From NCBI GenBank assembly GCA_036960565.1, contig JBALXQ010000012.1, forward strand, positions 51,701 to 115,700: a stretch of DNA of 64,000 bases, written 5' to 3'. This document shows, one piece after another, positions 26,438-34,492 of the stretch. This DNA is from Bermanella sp036960565 (GTDB lineage: Bacteria; Pseudomonadota; Gammaproteobacteria; Pseudomonadales; Oceanobacteraceae). Positions within the stretch are counted from its first letter, which is position 1, and every line of letters starts with the position of its first letter. A model generated the notes under the pieces. The model ran no database searches. It was not told the origin of the DNA and worked only from the letters and a program-made list of their open reading frames with translations. The position numbers and the translations under genes are program-made.

Positions 26438-27086
26438 GGCATTCGTTTACAAATTAAGAGTAATATAAAAATCGAGACTATCTGATAGTTTAGATTAGAA
26501 AACGTCCAATAATGGCTGCCATTCCTAACCACATAGTCAATATACACGATTCCAAGGCCTACCATAGCCATCACCACAATATGAAATGTGCCAATACTGA
26601 CTGGTTGCTCCTAAGTGCCTTGGCCCAGCAAGCTAGCGTGATTGTCATCTATGGCATAGTTCTGTATTTATTATTGAGGAAGCCAAAAACAGAACGGCTT
26701 AAGATTTTTGCAAACGTAAATTGTAAATTTTCGCTTTCTATAAACTTGGTAAAGCTCTCCTAAAAAATGCGAAATTGGGCCGCAGACTTACAATTAGTAT
26801 AGGAAAATTTACAAACATCCATTTGAATAGATATGTGTAATTTATTTAGAAATAGAATTAGATATGCGTAGCAACAAAATGTACTAATTCCCAAGTGAAA
26901 ATAGACAAGGACTACTTTTGAATTAAGCTCACAGCCACGTTCTCCACCAATGTTTAGAATAGGCTTGTTCTAAACCTATTTTTGCCATCATAAATTAACC
27001 GTTATTTATGCCTTTAAATGGAACCTGAATTATTCCCCCCTTTATTGTTATAGTAGCGCCCTTAAATCAATGAGAGTCCGCCGAAA
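26438..27086. other. 649-base intergenic stretch
   Basis: No supported gene. A plus-strand open frame (26512-26763) lacks a ribosome site and protein-like composition. An 8-bp inverted repeat, GTTTAGAA (26952-26959) and TTCTAAAC (26968-26975), 110 bases before the TSUP gene is operator-like. A poly-pyrimidine tract and AT-rich run at 27028-27060 probably hold that gene's promoter. Confidence 0.45.
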
Positions 27087-27848
27087 ATGATTGATTACTC
27101 TGCCGGCCACATAATATTGCTGATCACCACAGGTTTGATTGCCGGGGTCATTAATACCATGGCAGGGGGAGGCTCCAACCTCACTATTCCCGCGCTAATG
27201 ATCATGGGTTTACCCGCCGACATCGCCAACGCCACCAATCGTGTAGGAGTTTTTCTACAATCTCTGGTGGCCATAAAAGGCTTTAAAAAACACGACAAAC
27301 TAGATACCTCAGACATTGGCCCGATACTGCTGCCCACTTTAGTCGGCGGCATACTCGGGGCCTGTGCTGCCTCGTTTTCCCCTGAATGGATTTTAAAACC
27401 CCTGTTATTAATCACTATGGTGGGCATGGCGCTGATTATTTTAATTAGCCCCTCTACTATTATGCCGGAGCTGGGTGTGGTGCCCAAAAAGATGAAAGAT
27501 TCGCCCATGGCCGTAGTAACCCTATTGCTTGCGGGTTTTTACGGGGGCTTTGTACAAGCGGGTGTGGGCTTTATTTTAATCGCTGCCCTAGCAGGCAGTT
27601 TACGTTACGACCTAGTGCGCACCAACGCCCTTAAGATGGTGTGCACTCTAGCCTTCACCGCACTGGCATTGGTGATATTCATATGGCAGGACCAAATATT
27701 ATGGGTGCCAGGGTTAATATTAGCGGTGGGTACTATGGCGGGAGCAGCCATTGGGGTAAAGATGGCCATTAAGGTGCAAGCCAATACTCTAAAGTGGTTC
27801 CTGTTTATCATGACTCTGTTTGCCTGTGGGGCAGCGTTGCTCTTTTAA
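27087..27848 (+). CDS. TSUP (TauE/SafE) family membrane exporter
   Basis: 253 residues with about eight hydrophobic helices in two halves, as is usual for TauE/SafE proteins. Family signatures: GLIAGVINTMAGGGSNLTIPALMIMGLPADIANATNRVGVF in the first half and GGFVQAGVGFILIAAL...LVRTNALKMVCT in the second. Such proteins move sulfite, sulfoacetate or other organosulfur anions across the inner membrane. Single gene with a terminator downstream. Given the alkyl sulfatase and SulP genes elsewhere in the window, sulfur-anion export is plausible but not shown. Confidence 0.88.
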   Translation: MIDYSAGHIILLITTGLIAGVINTMAGGGSNLTIPALMIMGLPADIANATNRVGVFLQSLVAIKGFKKHDKLDTSDIGPILLPTLVGGILGACAASFSPEWILKPLLLITMVGMALIILISPSTIMPELGVVPKKMKDSPMAVVTLLLAGFYGGFVQAGVGFILIAALAGSLRYDLVRTNALKMVCTLAFTALALVIFIWQDQILWVPGLILAVGTMAGAAIGVKMAIKVQANTLKWFLFIMTLFACGAALLF

Positions 27849-27925
27849 CATTATCACCTTGAGAATTCATCTCATTTCTTGTGCACCTAAATATTTATTA
27901 TTATTTTATCCGCCGACTGTGTAGA

Positions 27926-27944
27926 GCATACCTTCAAGGTATGC
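27926..27944. promoter_or_regulatory. 19-bp palindrome between convergent genes
   Basis: GCATACCTT, C, AAGGTATGC: nine-base perfect arms about one base. It lies 80 bases after the TSUP gene and lacks a T-run. Either a protein-binding site or part of a compound terminator with the hairpin at 27999. Confidence 0.4.
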
Positions 27945-27998
27945 CTCTTCATTTATGGAGAACGATCTTGGAGAGATTTAATTCTTGGTTCATAAATG

Positions 27999-28030
27999 AA
28001 AAAAGCGCTCAATAAATTAAGCGCTTTTTT
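27999..28030. terminator. Bidirectional Rho-independent terminator
   Basis: AAAAAAGCGCT (27999-28009) and AGCGCTTTTTT (28020-28030) pair perfectly around 10 nt; A-run and T-run serve the convergent TSUP and PF10118 genes. Confidence 0.9.
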
Positions 28031-28052
28031 ATATTAGTTTTATTTTTTAAAT

Positions 28053-28889
28053 TTAAGCGACTGTCTCGGCGGCCAGATAATTCTCCAGCAACTCTCTATT
28101 ATCATTATTCCAAGGATGAAAATCTTTTTTGTAAAACGAGACGTACTGTGGCCAAAGTGTCCGTACTAACCCACCTTTTCCGAAGGTAAATTTCATCCCG
28201 CTTTTTAAGGTACTCCATTTCCATAGCTGTTTATTCTGGCGCAGCATACTGAAGGTACTGGCCATAATGTCCATTAAAAAATGTAAGGTGAAAAGTCGCA
28301 GCATGAATTTGCGTAATTTGTACGAGCCTCCCACTGTTTGGTAAACATCAAAGGCCACCGACTTATGCTCCAGCTCTTCACTGGCATGCCATAACCACAT
28401 ACTTTTCATTTCAGGGGCAACGTTTTCTAATAACCAGCCCTGTAGTAATTTTTCTGCCAGAATGGCGGTAAAGTGCTCTGCTGCCACTGTGCCACCCAAC
28501 ACCATTAATTTAGTGCCACGTTTATTCAGTTGACTCACACGCTTAGCCCAGCCCGACTCTAGCTTCTCAAGGTTGTAACCTCGTTTGGCGCACAATAATT
28601 CATTATATTTTTGATGCTCACGCCTATGCATGCCTTCCTGGCCAAAAAAACCACTCATTTCCTTTTTCAGCTTAGGGTCGTTTATTTCATCGGAGTACGC
28701 ACGAACACTGTCGATAAAGGATTTTTCACCTATGGGGAAGCTCATGCTCATGCTATTAAAAAAAGCAGTTTTAAAAGCATCGCCATCTAACCAGTCACCT
28801 TCCAACTGCTGTTCAAGGTTGAACTGTCGATTGCGCACTTTAATTTCAATTCCGTCTGGCATTCTCGATGATTGCAATACAACCGTCAT
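28053..28889 (-). CDS. PF10118 'predicted metal-dependent hydrolase' (ferritin-like helical protein)
   Basis: 278 residues, the family's usual length. Helical, with a carboxylate/histidine pattern typical of a di-metal site: E-x-x-H in FFGQEGMHRREHQKYN (about 83-98), AAEHF (about 136-140) and the W-H-x-S-E-E-x-E-H-K-x-V-A-F-D-V-Y signature. Some relatives act on lipids or aromatic compounds, but substrate is unknown. AGAGG lies upstream of the ATG. Divergent from the AraC gene at 29022, with a direct-repeat operator between, so it is probably controlled by that regulator. Such AraC-PF10118 pairing is common in proteobacteria that degrade lipids. Confidence 0.85.
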   Translation of the reverse strand: MTVVLQSSRMPDGIEIKVRNRQFNLEQQLEGDWLDGDAFKTAFFNSMSMSFPIGEKSFIDSVRAYSDEINDPKLKKEMSGFFGQEGMHRREHQKYNELLCAKRGYNLEKLESGWAKRVSQLNKRGTKLMVLGGTVAAEHFTAILAEKLLQGWLLENVAPEMKSMWLWHASEELEHKSVAFDVYQTVGGSYKLRKFMLRLFTLHFLMDIMASTFSMLRQNKQLWKWSTLKSGMKFTFGKGGLVRTLWPQYVSFYKKDFHPWNNDNRELLENYLAAETVA

Positions 28890-28951
28890 TTTCTAGAACC
28901 TCTTCTAGTGAGTGGTTCTTTCGATTATAGTGAAAACGCAGCAAGTAACCG

Positions 28952-28988
28952 GATCATTTTCGGCCAACCGATAGATCATTTTCGGCCA
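28952..28988. promoter_or_regulatory. AraC-type operator: 15-bp direct repeat, 22-bp period
   Basis: GATCATTTTCGGCCA occurs at 28952-28966 and exactly again at 28974-28988. The 22-bp start-to-start distance is two helical turns, the layout bound by AraC-family proteins. It lies between the AraC gene (start 29022) and the PF10118 gene (start 28889). Confidence 0.8.
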
Positions 28989-29021
28989 GTCATTATAGGC
29001 TTTAGAAGGAAGTGGACGCCT

Positions 29022-30035
29022 GTGAATTTCAATCAAGTGGGATTTTATAAGCCGTTAATTGCCCTGGCCAATGAGCAAGGGATTAATACGGATGATCTGT
29101 TTAATCTATCAGATGGTAAGGGCGATCAAGCACCCCCCGCTTTTGAGGCGCGTTTGCATGTGTGGGAGCAAATATTACAGCGCACCGCCGAAGTCAGCGG
29201 TGACCCCTCTTTAGCTCTGCGTTTTGGCCAACACGTTAGTATCACCAGCTTAGGAACATTAGGCTTTGCCTTGATGAGCTGCACCGACCTTGAAGAAGTT
29301 TTGCGCCTGGTGATTCGTTACCACCCCATTTTGAACCCTTTGGTTAGGTGTGAGTTATTCGATACACCAAACAGCACGGTTTTACGAGTAGTCACCGATG
29401 CCCCTACCTCCCATCAACGGCGCACCATCATGGAGGCCACTTTTTCTACCATAGTGGTATTGGGCGAATTCCTGTTAAACCAGCCGCTATTCGATATTCA
29501 ATTACAGCTCGACTTCCCCGCGCCAACATATCAAAACATTTACCAACAGATATTTTCCATGCCAGTGCACTTTGACCAAGAACACTGCCAACTGAAAGTG
29601 GTAAAAAACGGCCTACTTAATGCCAAGCTAAAAACGGCTAACCCCAGCGGCCGTGTTATTTTTAAGCAACAGTGTGAGTTAATGCTGCGCAAGCTCAATA
29701 CCCGCGAAGATGTGGCCGCAAAAGTAAGAAGCCTGTTGATGCACGCCAGTGGAAATTTTCCAGATATTGGTCGTATAGCCGCCGAATTAGCCATGAGTGA
29801 ACGCACCCTGCGCCGCCGCCTAAAAGAAGAGAACACCAACTTTAGGCGAGTATTTGATGAAGTGCGCAATGTACTGGCCTGTGAGTATCTAAGCTCTACA
29901 CCGATTATTGTGGCGGAAATCAGTAACTTGTTGGGCTATTCCGAATGCGTTAATTTTAGGCGCGCATTTGTACGTTGGAACAAGATAACACCCATTCAAT
30001 ATAGAATTGAAAACGGCGGGCTTATAAAGTCGTGA
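29022..30035 (+). CDS. AraC-family regulator with arabinose-binding-type N-terminal domain
   Basis: 337 residues from the GTG at 29022, which has AGAAGGAAG upstream. An open frame extends to an ATG at 28872, but that would overlap the divergent gene and put the operator repeats inside the coding region; 337 also matches the 340-residue norm of this subfamily. N-terminal ligand domain (VGFYKPLIALANEQGINTDDLFNLSDG...LRFGQHVSITSLGTLGFALMSCTDLEEVLRLVIRY), C-terminal HTH (DIGRIAAELAMSERTLRRRLKEENTNFRRVFDEVRN...ISNLLGYSECVNFRRAFVRWNKITPIQYR). Likely regulates the divergent PF10118 gene and itself. Confidence 0.9.
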   Translation: MNFNQVGFYKPLIALANEQGINTDDLFNLSDGKGDQAPPAFEARLHVWEQILQRTAEVSGDPSLALRFGQHVSITSLGTLGFALMSCTDLEEVLRLVIRYHPILNPLVRCELFDTPNSTVLRVVTDAPTSHQRRTIMEATFSTIVVLGEFLLNQPLFDIQLQLDFPAPTYQNIYQQIFSMPVHFDQEHCQLKVVKNGLLNAKLKTANPSGRVIFKQQCELMLRKLNTREDVAAKVRSLLMHASGNFPDIGRIAAELAMSERTLRRRLKEENTNFRRVFDEVRNVLACEYLSSTPIIVAEISNLLGYSECVNFRRAFVRWNKITPIQYRIENGGLIKS

Positions 30036-30092
30036 CAACAAATAAGTCATTCACTAAACTTCGAGTCATATTCATTAAAACAAGAGCGTAAC

Positions 30093-30566
30093 ATGATTAA
30101 AAATGGCGACCACCTTCCACAAGCCAGCTTCCAATGCTTGGGCAAAAATGGCATGGAAACTCTTTCTAACGATGATTTATTTAAAGATAAAAAGGTAGTG
30201 GTATTTGCAGTGCCCGGTGCCTTTACCCCTACCTGCTCTGAGGCGCATCTGCCAGGGTATGTGGTTAATAGCGATAAGTTTAAAGCCAAGGGAGTGGATG
30301 GCATTATTTGTCTGGCGGTTAACGATGCGTTTGTTATGAAGGCTTGGGGCGATGCCCACAATTGCGACAATATTATTATGCTGGGTGATGGCGACGGCGC
30401 ATTTACCAAACAACTGGGCCTGGGCATGGAAACCGGTTCGTTTGGTGGGTTACGCTCCAAGCGTTATGCCATGCTAGTGGAAGATGGTGTGGTGAAAATA
30501 TTAAACGTTGAAGCCCCTAAAGAGTTTGAGGTGAGTAATGCCGAACATATGCTTGAGTTGATATAG
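30093..30566 (+). CDS. Prx5-like peroxiredoxin
   Basis: 157 residues. Peroxidatic Cys is C48 in VPGAFTPTCSEAHLPGY, the invariant Prx5 motif; the R of GGLRSKRYAMLVEDG completes the active site. Prx5-type enzymes reduce hydrogen peroxide and organic hydroperoxides in the cytoplasm with thiol donors. Other Cys (in IICLAVN and AHNCDN) could serve as resolving residue, or glutathione may be used. It follows the AraC gene by 57 bases in the same direction and may be cotranscribed with it. Confidence 0.92.
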   Translation: MIKNGDHLPQASFQCLGKNGMETLSNDDLFKDKKVVVFAVPGAFTPTCSEAHLPGYVVNSDKFKAKGVDGIICLAVNDAFVMKAWGDAHNCDNIIMLGDGDGAFTKQLGLGMETGSFGGLRSKRYAMLVEDGVVKILNVEAPKEFEVSNAEHMLELI

Positions 30567-30676
30567 CGTGAACCCAAAAAGCTAAATTTGTATATGGTGG
30601 GGTCTTCTTTGAAAAAGTTAGCCTCAATCTCGCTCAACCCCGTTTAAAGTGATACCTGAGTTGACTGCTCAGGTGC

Positions 30677-31714
30677 TCAAACCTTCTTTTCTCTGAATTC
30701 AAGCGGCGATTGCTCATACCATTTTTTGAAGGCGGCTGAGAACGTACTGTGTTCGCTGTAACCCAATAACATGGCTACTTCAAAAATGGACAAGTTATTG
30801 TCTTGCAGGTATTCCTTTGATTTTTTACGGCGAACCTGCGCCAGAATTTTCATGTAGCTGGTGTCTTGTGCGGTTAAATTTCTGCGCAAAGTGCGCGCCG
30901 ACATATTATGTTCAGCTGCAATGTGCTCTTGAGAAAAGTCACCCTTAATTAAACCCCGGTAAATAGATTGGCTCACAGCCTGACTTAGGCTTTGCTCATA
31001 ATTTAACGATTGTTGTAATTGTGCCGCCTGCTGCTTCATTAGGTTATTGATGAAGGGGTCGAACTGAACAATTGCCAGGTTTTCAATTTTCTTGCTAAAT
31101 ATTATTGTCGCCTCGGCTTGATTAAAAGCTAAATTATCACCAAACAGTTTTTTAAAAAATTGTACATTTTCAGGCTTGGGCCCAGTAAATAAAACCTTAT
31201 CTGCTTGAACCTGGGTATTGGTGATATTTTTGGCCAGTTGAACCCAAGCAGCCAAAATAATTTCTTCAAGGAAATATAGGTAGTGCTCGCTATTGCTAGT
31301 GCAATTCCAACTTAACTCAAGATGATTTTCATGCTTCTTTAAACAGGTTTGTCCAAGTGTCACGGCTACTTTTTCATAAATAGGGATAACTTCAATGGCC
31401 TTACCCAGAGTTCTGCAACTGGTGGCGGCATAGCCTAGCGCACTAAAACTGGCTGGGGTCAGCCTAGACCCAATTTCTATAAAGAGATCACGCTTGTCAC
31501 AACCTAGTCGATTTATTTGCTCTAATAATTTCAATAATTTACCGTGGGGAATACGTTGTACAGGATCAATTAAACTGCGTGTATCCAGCCTATTCTGCCG
31601 TAAATACCCCCCAAGTTTTGTAAAAAGTGAATTGTCTAGCTGCTGCACCGCCTTCAATATACCAATCACAAAGGCAGCAGATACGCTGTCTTGCCCACGG
31701 TGGCCACTTTTCAT
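30677..31714 (-). CDS. AraC-family regulator with arabinose-binding-type N-terminal domain
   Basis: 345 residues. N-terminal domain of the OruR/AraC_N type (VIGILKAVQQLDNSLFTKLGGYLRQNRLDTRSLIDPVQRIPHGKLLKLLEQINRL...LGYAATSCRTLGKAIEVIPIY), C-terminal HTH (QEHIAAEHNMSARTLRRNLTAQDTSYMKILAQVRRKKSKEYL...VAMLLGYSEHSTFSAAFKKWYEQSPLEFR). The gene is divergent from the membrane-protein gene at 31802 with only 87 bases between, so that gene is the obvious target. No convincing direct repeat is visible in that short gap. Confidence 0.9.
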   Translation of the reverse strand: MKSGHRGQDSVSAAFVIGILKAVQQLDNSLFTKLGGYLRQNRLDTRSLIDPVQRIPHGKLLKLLEQINRLGCDKRDLFIEIGSRLTPASFSALGYAATSCRTLGKAIEVIPIYEKVAVTLGQTCLKKHENHLELSWNCTSNSEHYLYFLEEIILAAWVQLAKNITNTQVQADKVLFTGPKPENVQFFKKLFGDNLAFNQAEATIIFSKKIENLAIVQFDPFINNLMKQQAAQLQQSLNYEQSLSQAVSQSIYRGLIKGDFSQEHIAAEHNMSARTLRRNLTAQDTSYMKILAQVRRKKSKEYLQDNNLSIFEVAMLLGYSEHSTFSAAFKKWYEQSPLEFREKKV

Positions 31715-31801
31715 AAGTGATTGGCCTGCATTCGTTAACTCCTTAAATTTTTCTCTTATAAATTATGCCACATCAACTAACAAAATGAATACAGCCTAAT
31801 T

Positions 31802-32440
31802 ATGATTACAGAAAGTGCATTACAAGCCCAGTCTCTATTGCGCGATGGAAGTCAGTTTTCCTGGCACATCATTCCCATGTTCCTAGTGGTGCTTTATATC
31901 TATTTTCAGGAGATAGACAAGGGCAACTGGAACCGTGTGATAGCCGCCCTGGCATTTTTGGGAATGGATATTTTTAATGAAATCATTAATGGCATTATTT
32001 TTAATCTCTCAGATTTCGCCCCCCTGTGGGGCACACCTGGTAACGATTCTGCATTTGTCATGTTGATAGGCCTGAATATTGAAATATCTATGATGTTTGC
32101 CATAACCGGCATTGCCGCCACTCTCGCATTGCCATCAGACAAGAATAGAAAAATATTAGGCGTGAACAATCGCTTATTACTTGCCTGCTGTTTTGCCGCC
32201 TTCTCGGTGGGAGTTGAGATAATGCTTAATGCTGTGGGTGCACTTACTTGGGAATGGCCCCTATGGAATGCCAAGTTCCCCTGGTTTATATTCTTGTTTG
32301 GATATTTAACCTTCTATCTGATGTGCTACTGGGTCTACGATATGGTGAGCCGCCAAAAGCAATTAAAAACACTTTTAGGAATTTATAGTGTGAACCTTCT
32401 TGGACTTGGTGTATTTGGCTACGGACTCAACTGGCTTTAA
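31802..32440 (+). CDS. Integral membrane protein of unknown function
   Basis: 212 residues with about six hydrophobic helices (HIIPMFLVVLYIYF, RVIAALAFLGMDIFNEIINGIIF, NIEISMMFAITGIAATLAL, LLLACCFAAFSVGVEIML, FPWFIFLFGYLTFYLMCYWVYDMV, LLGIYSVNLLGLGVFGYGL). Polar residues within helices (DIFNEIIN, EIEI, W-rich segment LTWEWPLWNAKFPW) suggest a pore or cofactor site, but I recognise no family. ATG at 31802 has no clear Shine-Dalgarno. Divergent AraC gene next door suggests inducible expression; a strong terminator follows. Confidence 0.75.
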   Translation: MITESALQAQSLLRDGSQFSWHIIPMFLVVLYIYFQEIDKGNWNRVIAALAFLGMDIFNEIINGIIFNLSDFAPLWGTPGNDSAFVMLIGLNIEISMMFAITGIAATLALPSDKNRKILGVNNRLLLACCFAAFSVGVEIMLNAVGALTWEWPLWNAKFPWFIFLFGYLTFYLMCYWVYDMVSRQKQLKTLLGIYSVNLLGLGVFGYGLNWL

Positions 32441-32466
32441 TGATCTTAAAGAATCACAGAGAAAAA

Positions 32467-32508
32467 CTTCAGGGCTTTTATCGATAAAGCCCTGAAGGTC
32501 ATTTTTAG
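32467..32508 (+). terminator. Rho-independent terminator
   Basis: CTTCAGGGCTTT (32467-32478) and AAAGCCCTGAAG (32486-32497) pair perfectly about TATCGAT; ATTTTTA follows. Terminates the membrane-protein gene, and possibly the convergent gene at 32567. Confidence 0.85.
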
Positions 32509-32566
32509 GTAGGAGTATCTAAATAGGGTTTGAATTTTATGCTGATTTAAAAACTATTAACAACGC

Positions 32567-33106
32567 TTATCTTGGACAAGCGGTTAAACCAAGTTCCGTT
32601 AACTCATTAAACAAGGTATTAATTTCACTGGCCACCGCTGCTCTTTGTTCCTCATGCATGATGGCTTTTTGATTCACATCTTTTAATCTTATTATTGAAT
32701 TAATGGGGTGGCCTTTTACATCAATCTTAACCCCAGCCCATGAATATTTATTAGCGCGTGACCTAATGGCAAGTATAGCTTTTATCTGGCGTTCATATAC
32801 TTCATTACACATTCTATTATGGCTAATTTTATCTCGAGGAATGCTCGATTTTTGCTTGCTATCGTGAAATATACGATTCGATATGGTGCTCTCATCCTTC
32901 CACAATACAATTTTCCCAAGCTTAACGGCTGTGGTGTATTTAATAGCACTTTCAACATTAATAGCCGAAATTAAACTCAGTATGATAGTTTCCAACCGAG
33001 CCGATCTTTTTTTTCCAATTCTACGCTCTGCAAAATTGTCATTATAAAAATCTACAAGATTGGCAAGCTCAAGTTCTTTATCACTAAGAGAATCTGCGAT
33101 ACTCAT
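32567..33106 (-). CDS. Soluble protein of unknown function
   Basis: 179 residues, no signal peptide or membrane helix. The ATG has GAGGT nine bases upstream. Charged, mostly helical sequence (ELELANLVDFYNDNFAERRIGKKRSARLETIILSLISAIN; EVYERQIKAILAIRSRANKYSWAGVKID; EEQRAAVASEINTLFNELTELG). No family recognised. About 105 bases before its start is a palindrome sharing a 12-bp core with the operator in front of the TetR gene at 34493, so it may belong to the same regulon as the HDO-like gene. Confidence 0.7.
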   Translation of the reverse strand: MSIADSLSDKELELANLVDFYNDNFAERRIGKKRSARLETIILSLISAINVESAIKYTTAVKLGKIVLWKDESTISNRIFHDSKQKSSIPRDKISHNRMCNEVYERQIKAILAIRSRANKYSWAGVKIDVKGHPINSIIRLKDVNQKAIMHEEQRAAVASEINTLFNELTELGLTACPR

Positions 33107-33426
33107 TATTTTCTACCTCTACTCCCTGCATTTCCATTTATGCACTATTATTGACCAAAAACTATCAGTCTAAAGCCGACCACCAACTATACCGATAAGT
33201 ATAATTTAAATGTACTGATCTGTATACATGGTAACTAAAGCAATCTATGATTAGCCGTACCTGTGGAGGGTTGATAGTTCAGGGAAGAAACTCAAGGAAG
33301 GTCGTACAGACGACAGCACAAGGAGGTGCCGCTATGGATAGCTCAAATTTTAGCGTTAACTATCTTTAAGTTTTTGCTTAATCTAGATGACTGCACTGTT
33401 AATGCAGTCATTAATTTAAGTAACTA
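33107..33426. other. 320-base intergenic stretch with operator and mini-ORF
   Basis: Holds the TetR-type palindrome (33210-33230, separate entry). A plus-strand hairpin GTCGTACAGACGAC (33301-33314) is followed by AAGGAGGTG and an 11-codon open frame, ATG 33334 to TAA 33369 (MDSSNFSVNYL). This is an unusually good ribosome site for no visible gene; it may be a decayed element or a tiny peptide. Confidence 0.45.
33210..33230. promoter_or_regulatory. Candidate TetR operator, site 2
   Basis: Palindromic ATGTACTGATCTGTATACAT; its complement contains ATACAGATCAGT, identical over 12 bp to the site at 34413. Lies upstream of the unknown gene at 32567-33106. Confidence 0.6.
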
Positions 33427-34314
33427 CTATGCAGGTTCGGCCTGAGCCTGCTCTTCAGTATGCGTAACTGTTAGATTATCTTGATACTGATGATTCCAAA
33501 ACTTATCCCATAAATCGCAATAACTTTGACACATAGATAATATTTTATCTTGCTGATCTTGTGTGCAAGATTGAGTAAGGGCAATCCATAAATCATTTTC
33601 GTGATCATCATCAGCACCATCGGTATCGCCGTCTGTAGTAGTGCCATGTACTCGATAGTAACCAGTGGAGACATCATGTTCATGCTTGGCAACTGATTTT
33701 CTTAACGGCGGACTGAAAATAATAACCTGCTCCTCGGCCACCGCCAGTAGTGCAACGATGCTGGAGTAATCAGAAAAAGACGATTCAAGAAAATCCCTGA
33801 CTTCTTTAGCGATTCCACTTGGGACATGTGAAATACGGTCGGCCGCGGACACGCCTAGTTCATTTAACAGCTTTTCATACAACACGTAATGGGAATATTC
33901 GTGATGCCCTTTGTAATAACCGTTAGTGGCTACTCCCGGCGTGAAACCAAACTCATCTAATATGTTCAGGGTTAGCAATGCACGAGGGGCCATTTTATCA
34001 CCAGGGGCTAACCTTGGCTCTAGCTGGCGAGTTTGAAACTGGGCCATCAGTAATGCGTCGGTAAAAAGTTGAACAATGGCATGGCGGTATTCTAGGTGTA
34101 TTTTCTTCACCTGCTCAAGGGTAAACTTGCCACTTGAAAGCGCAGCAATCATTTTATTATTACCAAGCACATGAGATTTCACGCACTCTTTCAATGAGTT
34201 TACAAAAACTTCATTATCATTCCAGGCTTTAATTGGTAAACTTAATGCCATGGCCTTTAAAGCCTGGCCTCTAGGATCTTCTATATTTAAGTTAGACACT
34301 TTTATCTCATCCAT
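33427..34314 (-). CDS. Heme-oxygenase-like diiron oxidase (HDO) family protein
   Basis: 295 residues, all helical, cytoplasmic. It matches the iron-containing redox enzyme/HDO superfamily (relatives include UndA, BesC, CADD and SznF), whose ligands are spread over helices: here E75 in LEYRHAIVQLFTDAL, E121 in LDEFG, H137 or H142 in GYYKGHHEYSHYVLYEKLL, E194/E195 in VAEEQVI, then H223 in YYRVH and D235-H238 in DDDHENDLW. In typical members the last motif is H-x3-D-x2-H; here an Asp/Thr/Gly-rich insert of about 11 residues separates H223 from the D-x2-H. The C-terminal tail is Glu/Gln/Ala-rich. Substrate unknown; oxidative chemistry on fatty or amino acids is the family norm. Divergent TetR with an operator suggests inducible expression. 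Confidence 0.75.
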   Translation of the reverse strand: MDEIKVSNLNIEDPRGQALKAMALSLPIKAWNDNEVFVNSLKECVKSHVLGNNKMIAALSSGKFTLEQVKKIHLEYRHAIVQLFTDALLMAQFQTRQLEPRLAPGDKMAPRALLTLNILDEFGFTPGVATNGYYKGHHEYSHYVLYEKLLNELGVSAADRISHVPSGIAKEVRDFLESSFSDYSSIVALLAVAEEQVIIFSPPLRKSVAKHEHDVSTGYYRVHGTTTDGDTDGADDDHENDLWIALTQSCTQDQQDKILSMCQSYCDLWDKFWNHQYQDNLTVTHTEEQAQAEPA

Positions 34315-34412
34315 GTTGCTGATAGTACATTACTTCTGCATACATCTTAGGTAGTGGTGCTAGACCTATGATAGGCTTCAGTACAGGAAGTAGATTGATT
34401 CTTGCATAAAAA

Positions 34413-34432
34413 CATACAGATCAGTCTGTATG
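34413..34432. promoter_or_regulatory. Candidate TetR operator, site 1
   Basis: CATACAGATCAGTCTGTATG: eight-base perfect arms about four bases, centred between the HDO-like gene (start 34314) and the TetR gene (start 34493). The form resembles NemR/AcrR-type operators. Confidence 0.7.
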
Positions 34433-34492
34433 CCAATATTACGTTCGGAGCCGTAATCCGTCAATAATTATAAATAGTCAAGGTACAAGTCA

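Noticed and set aside
26512..26763. 83-codon plus-strand open frame, and a hydrophobic reading on the opposite strand
   Set aside because: Neither has a ribosome site or a recognisable protein pattern; the reverse reading is interrupted by stops.
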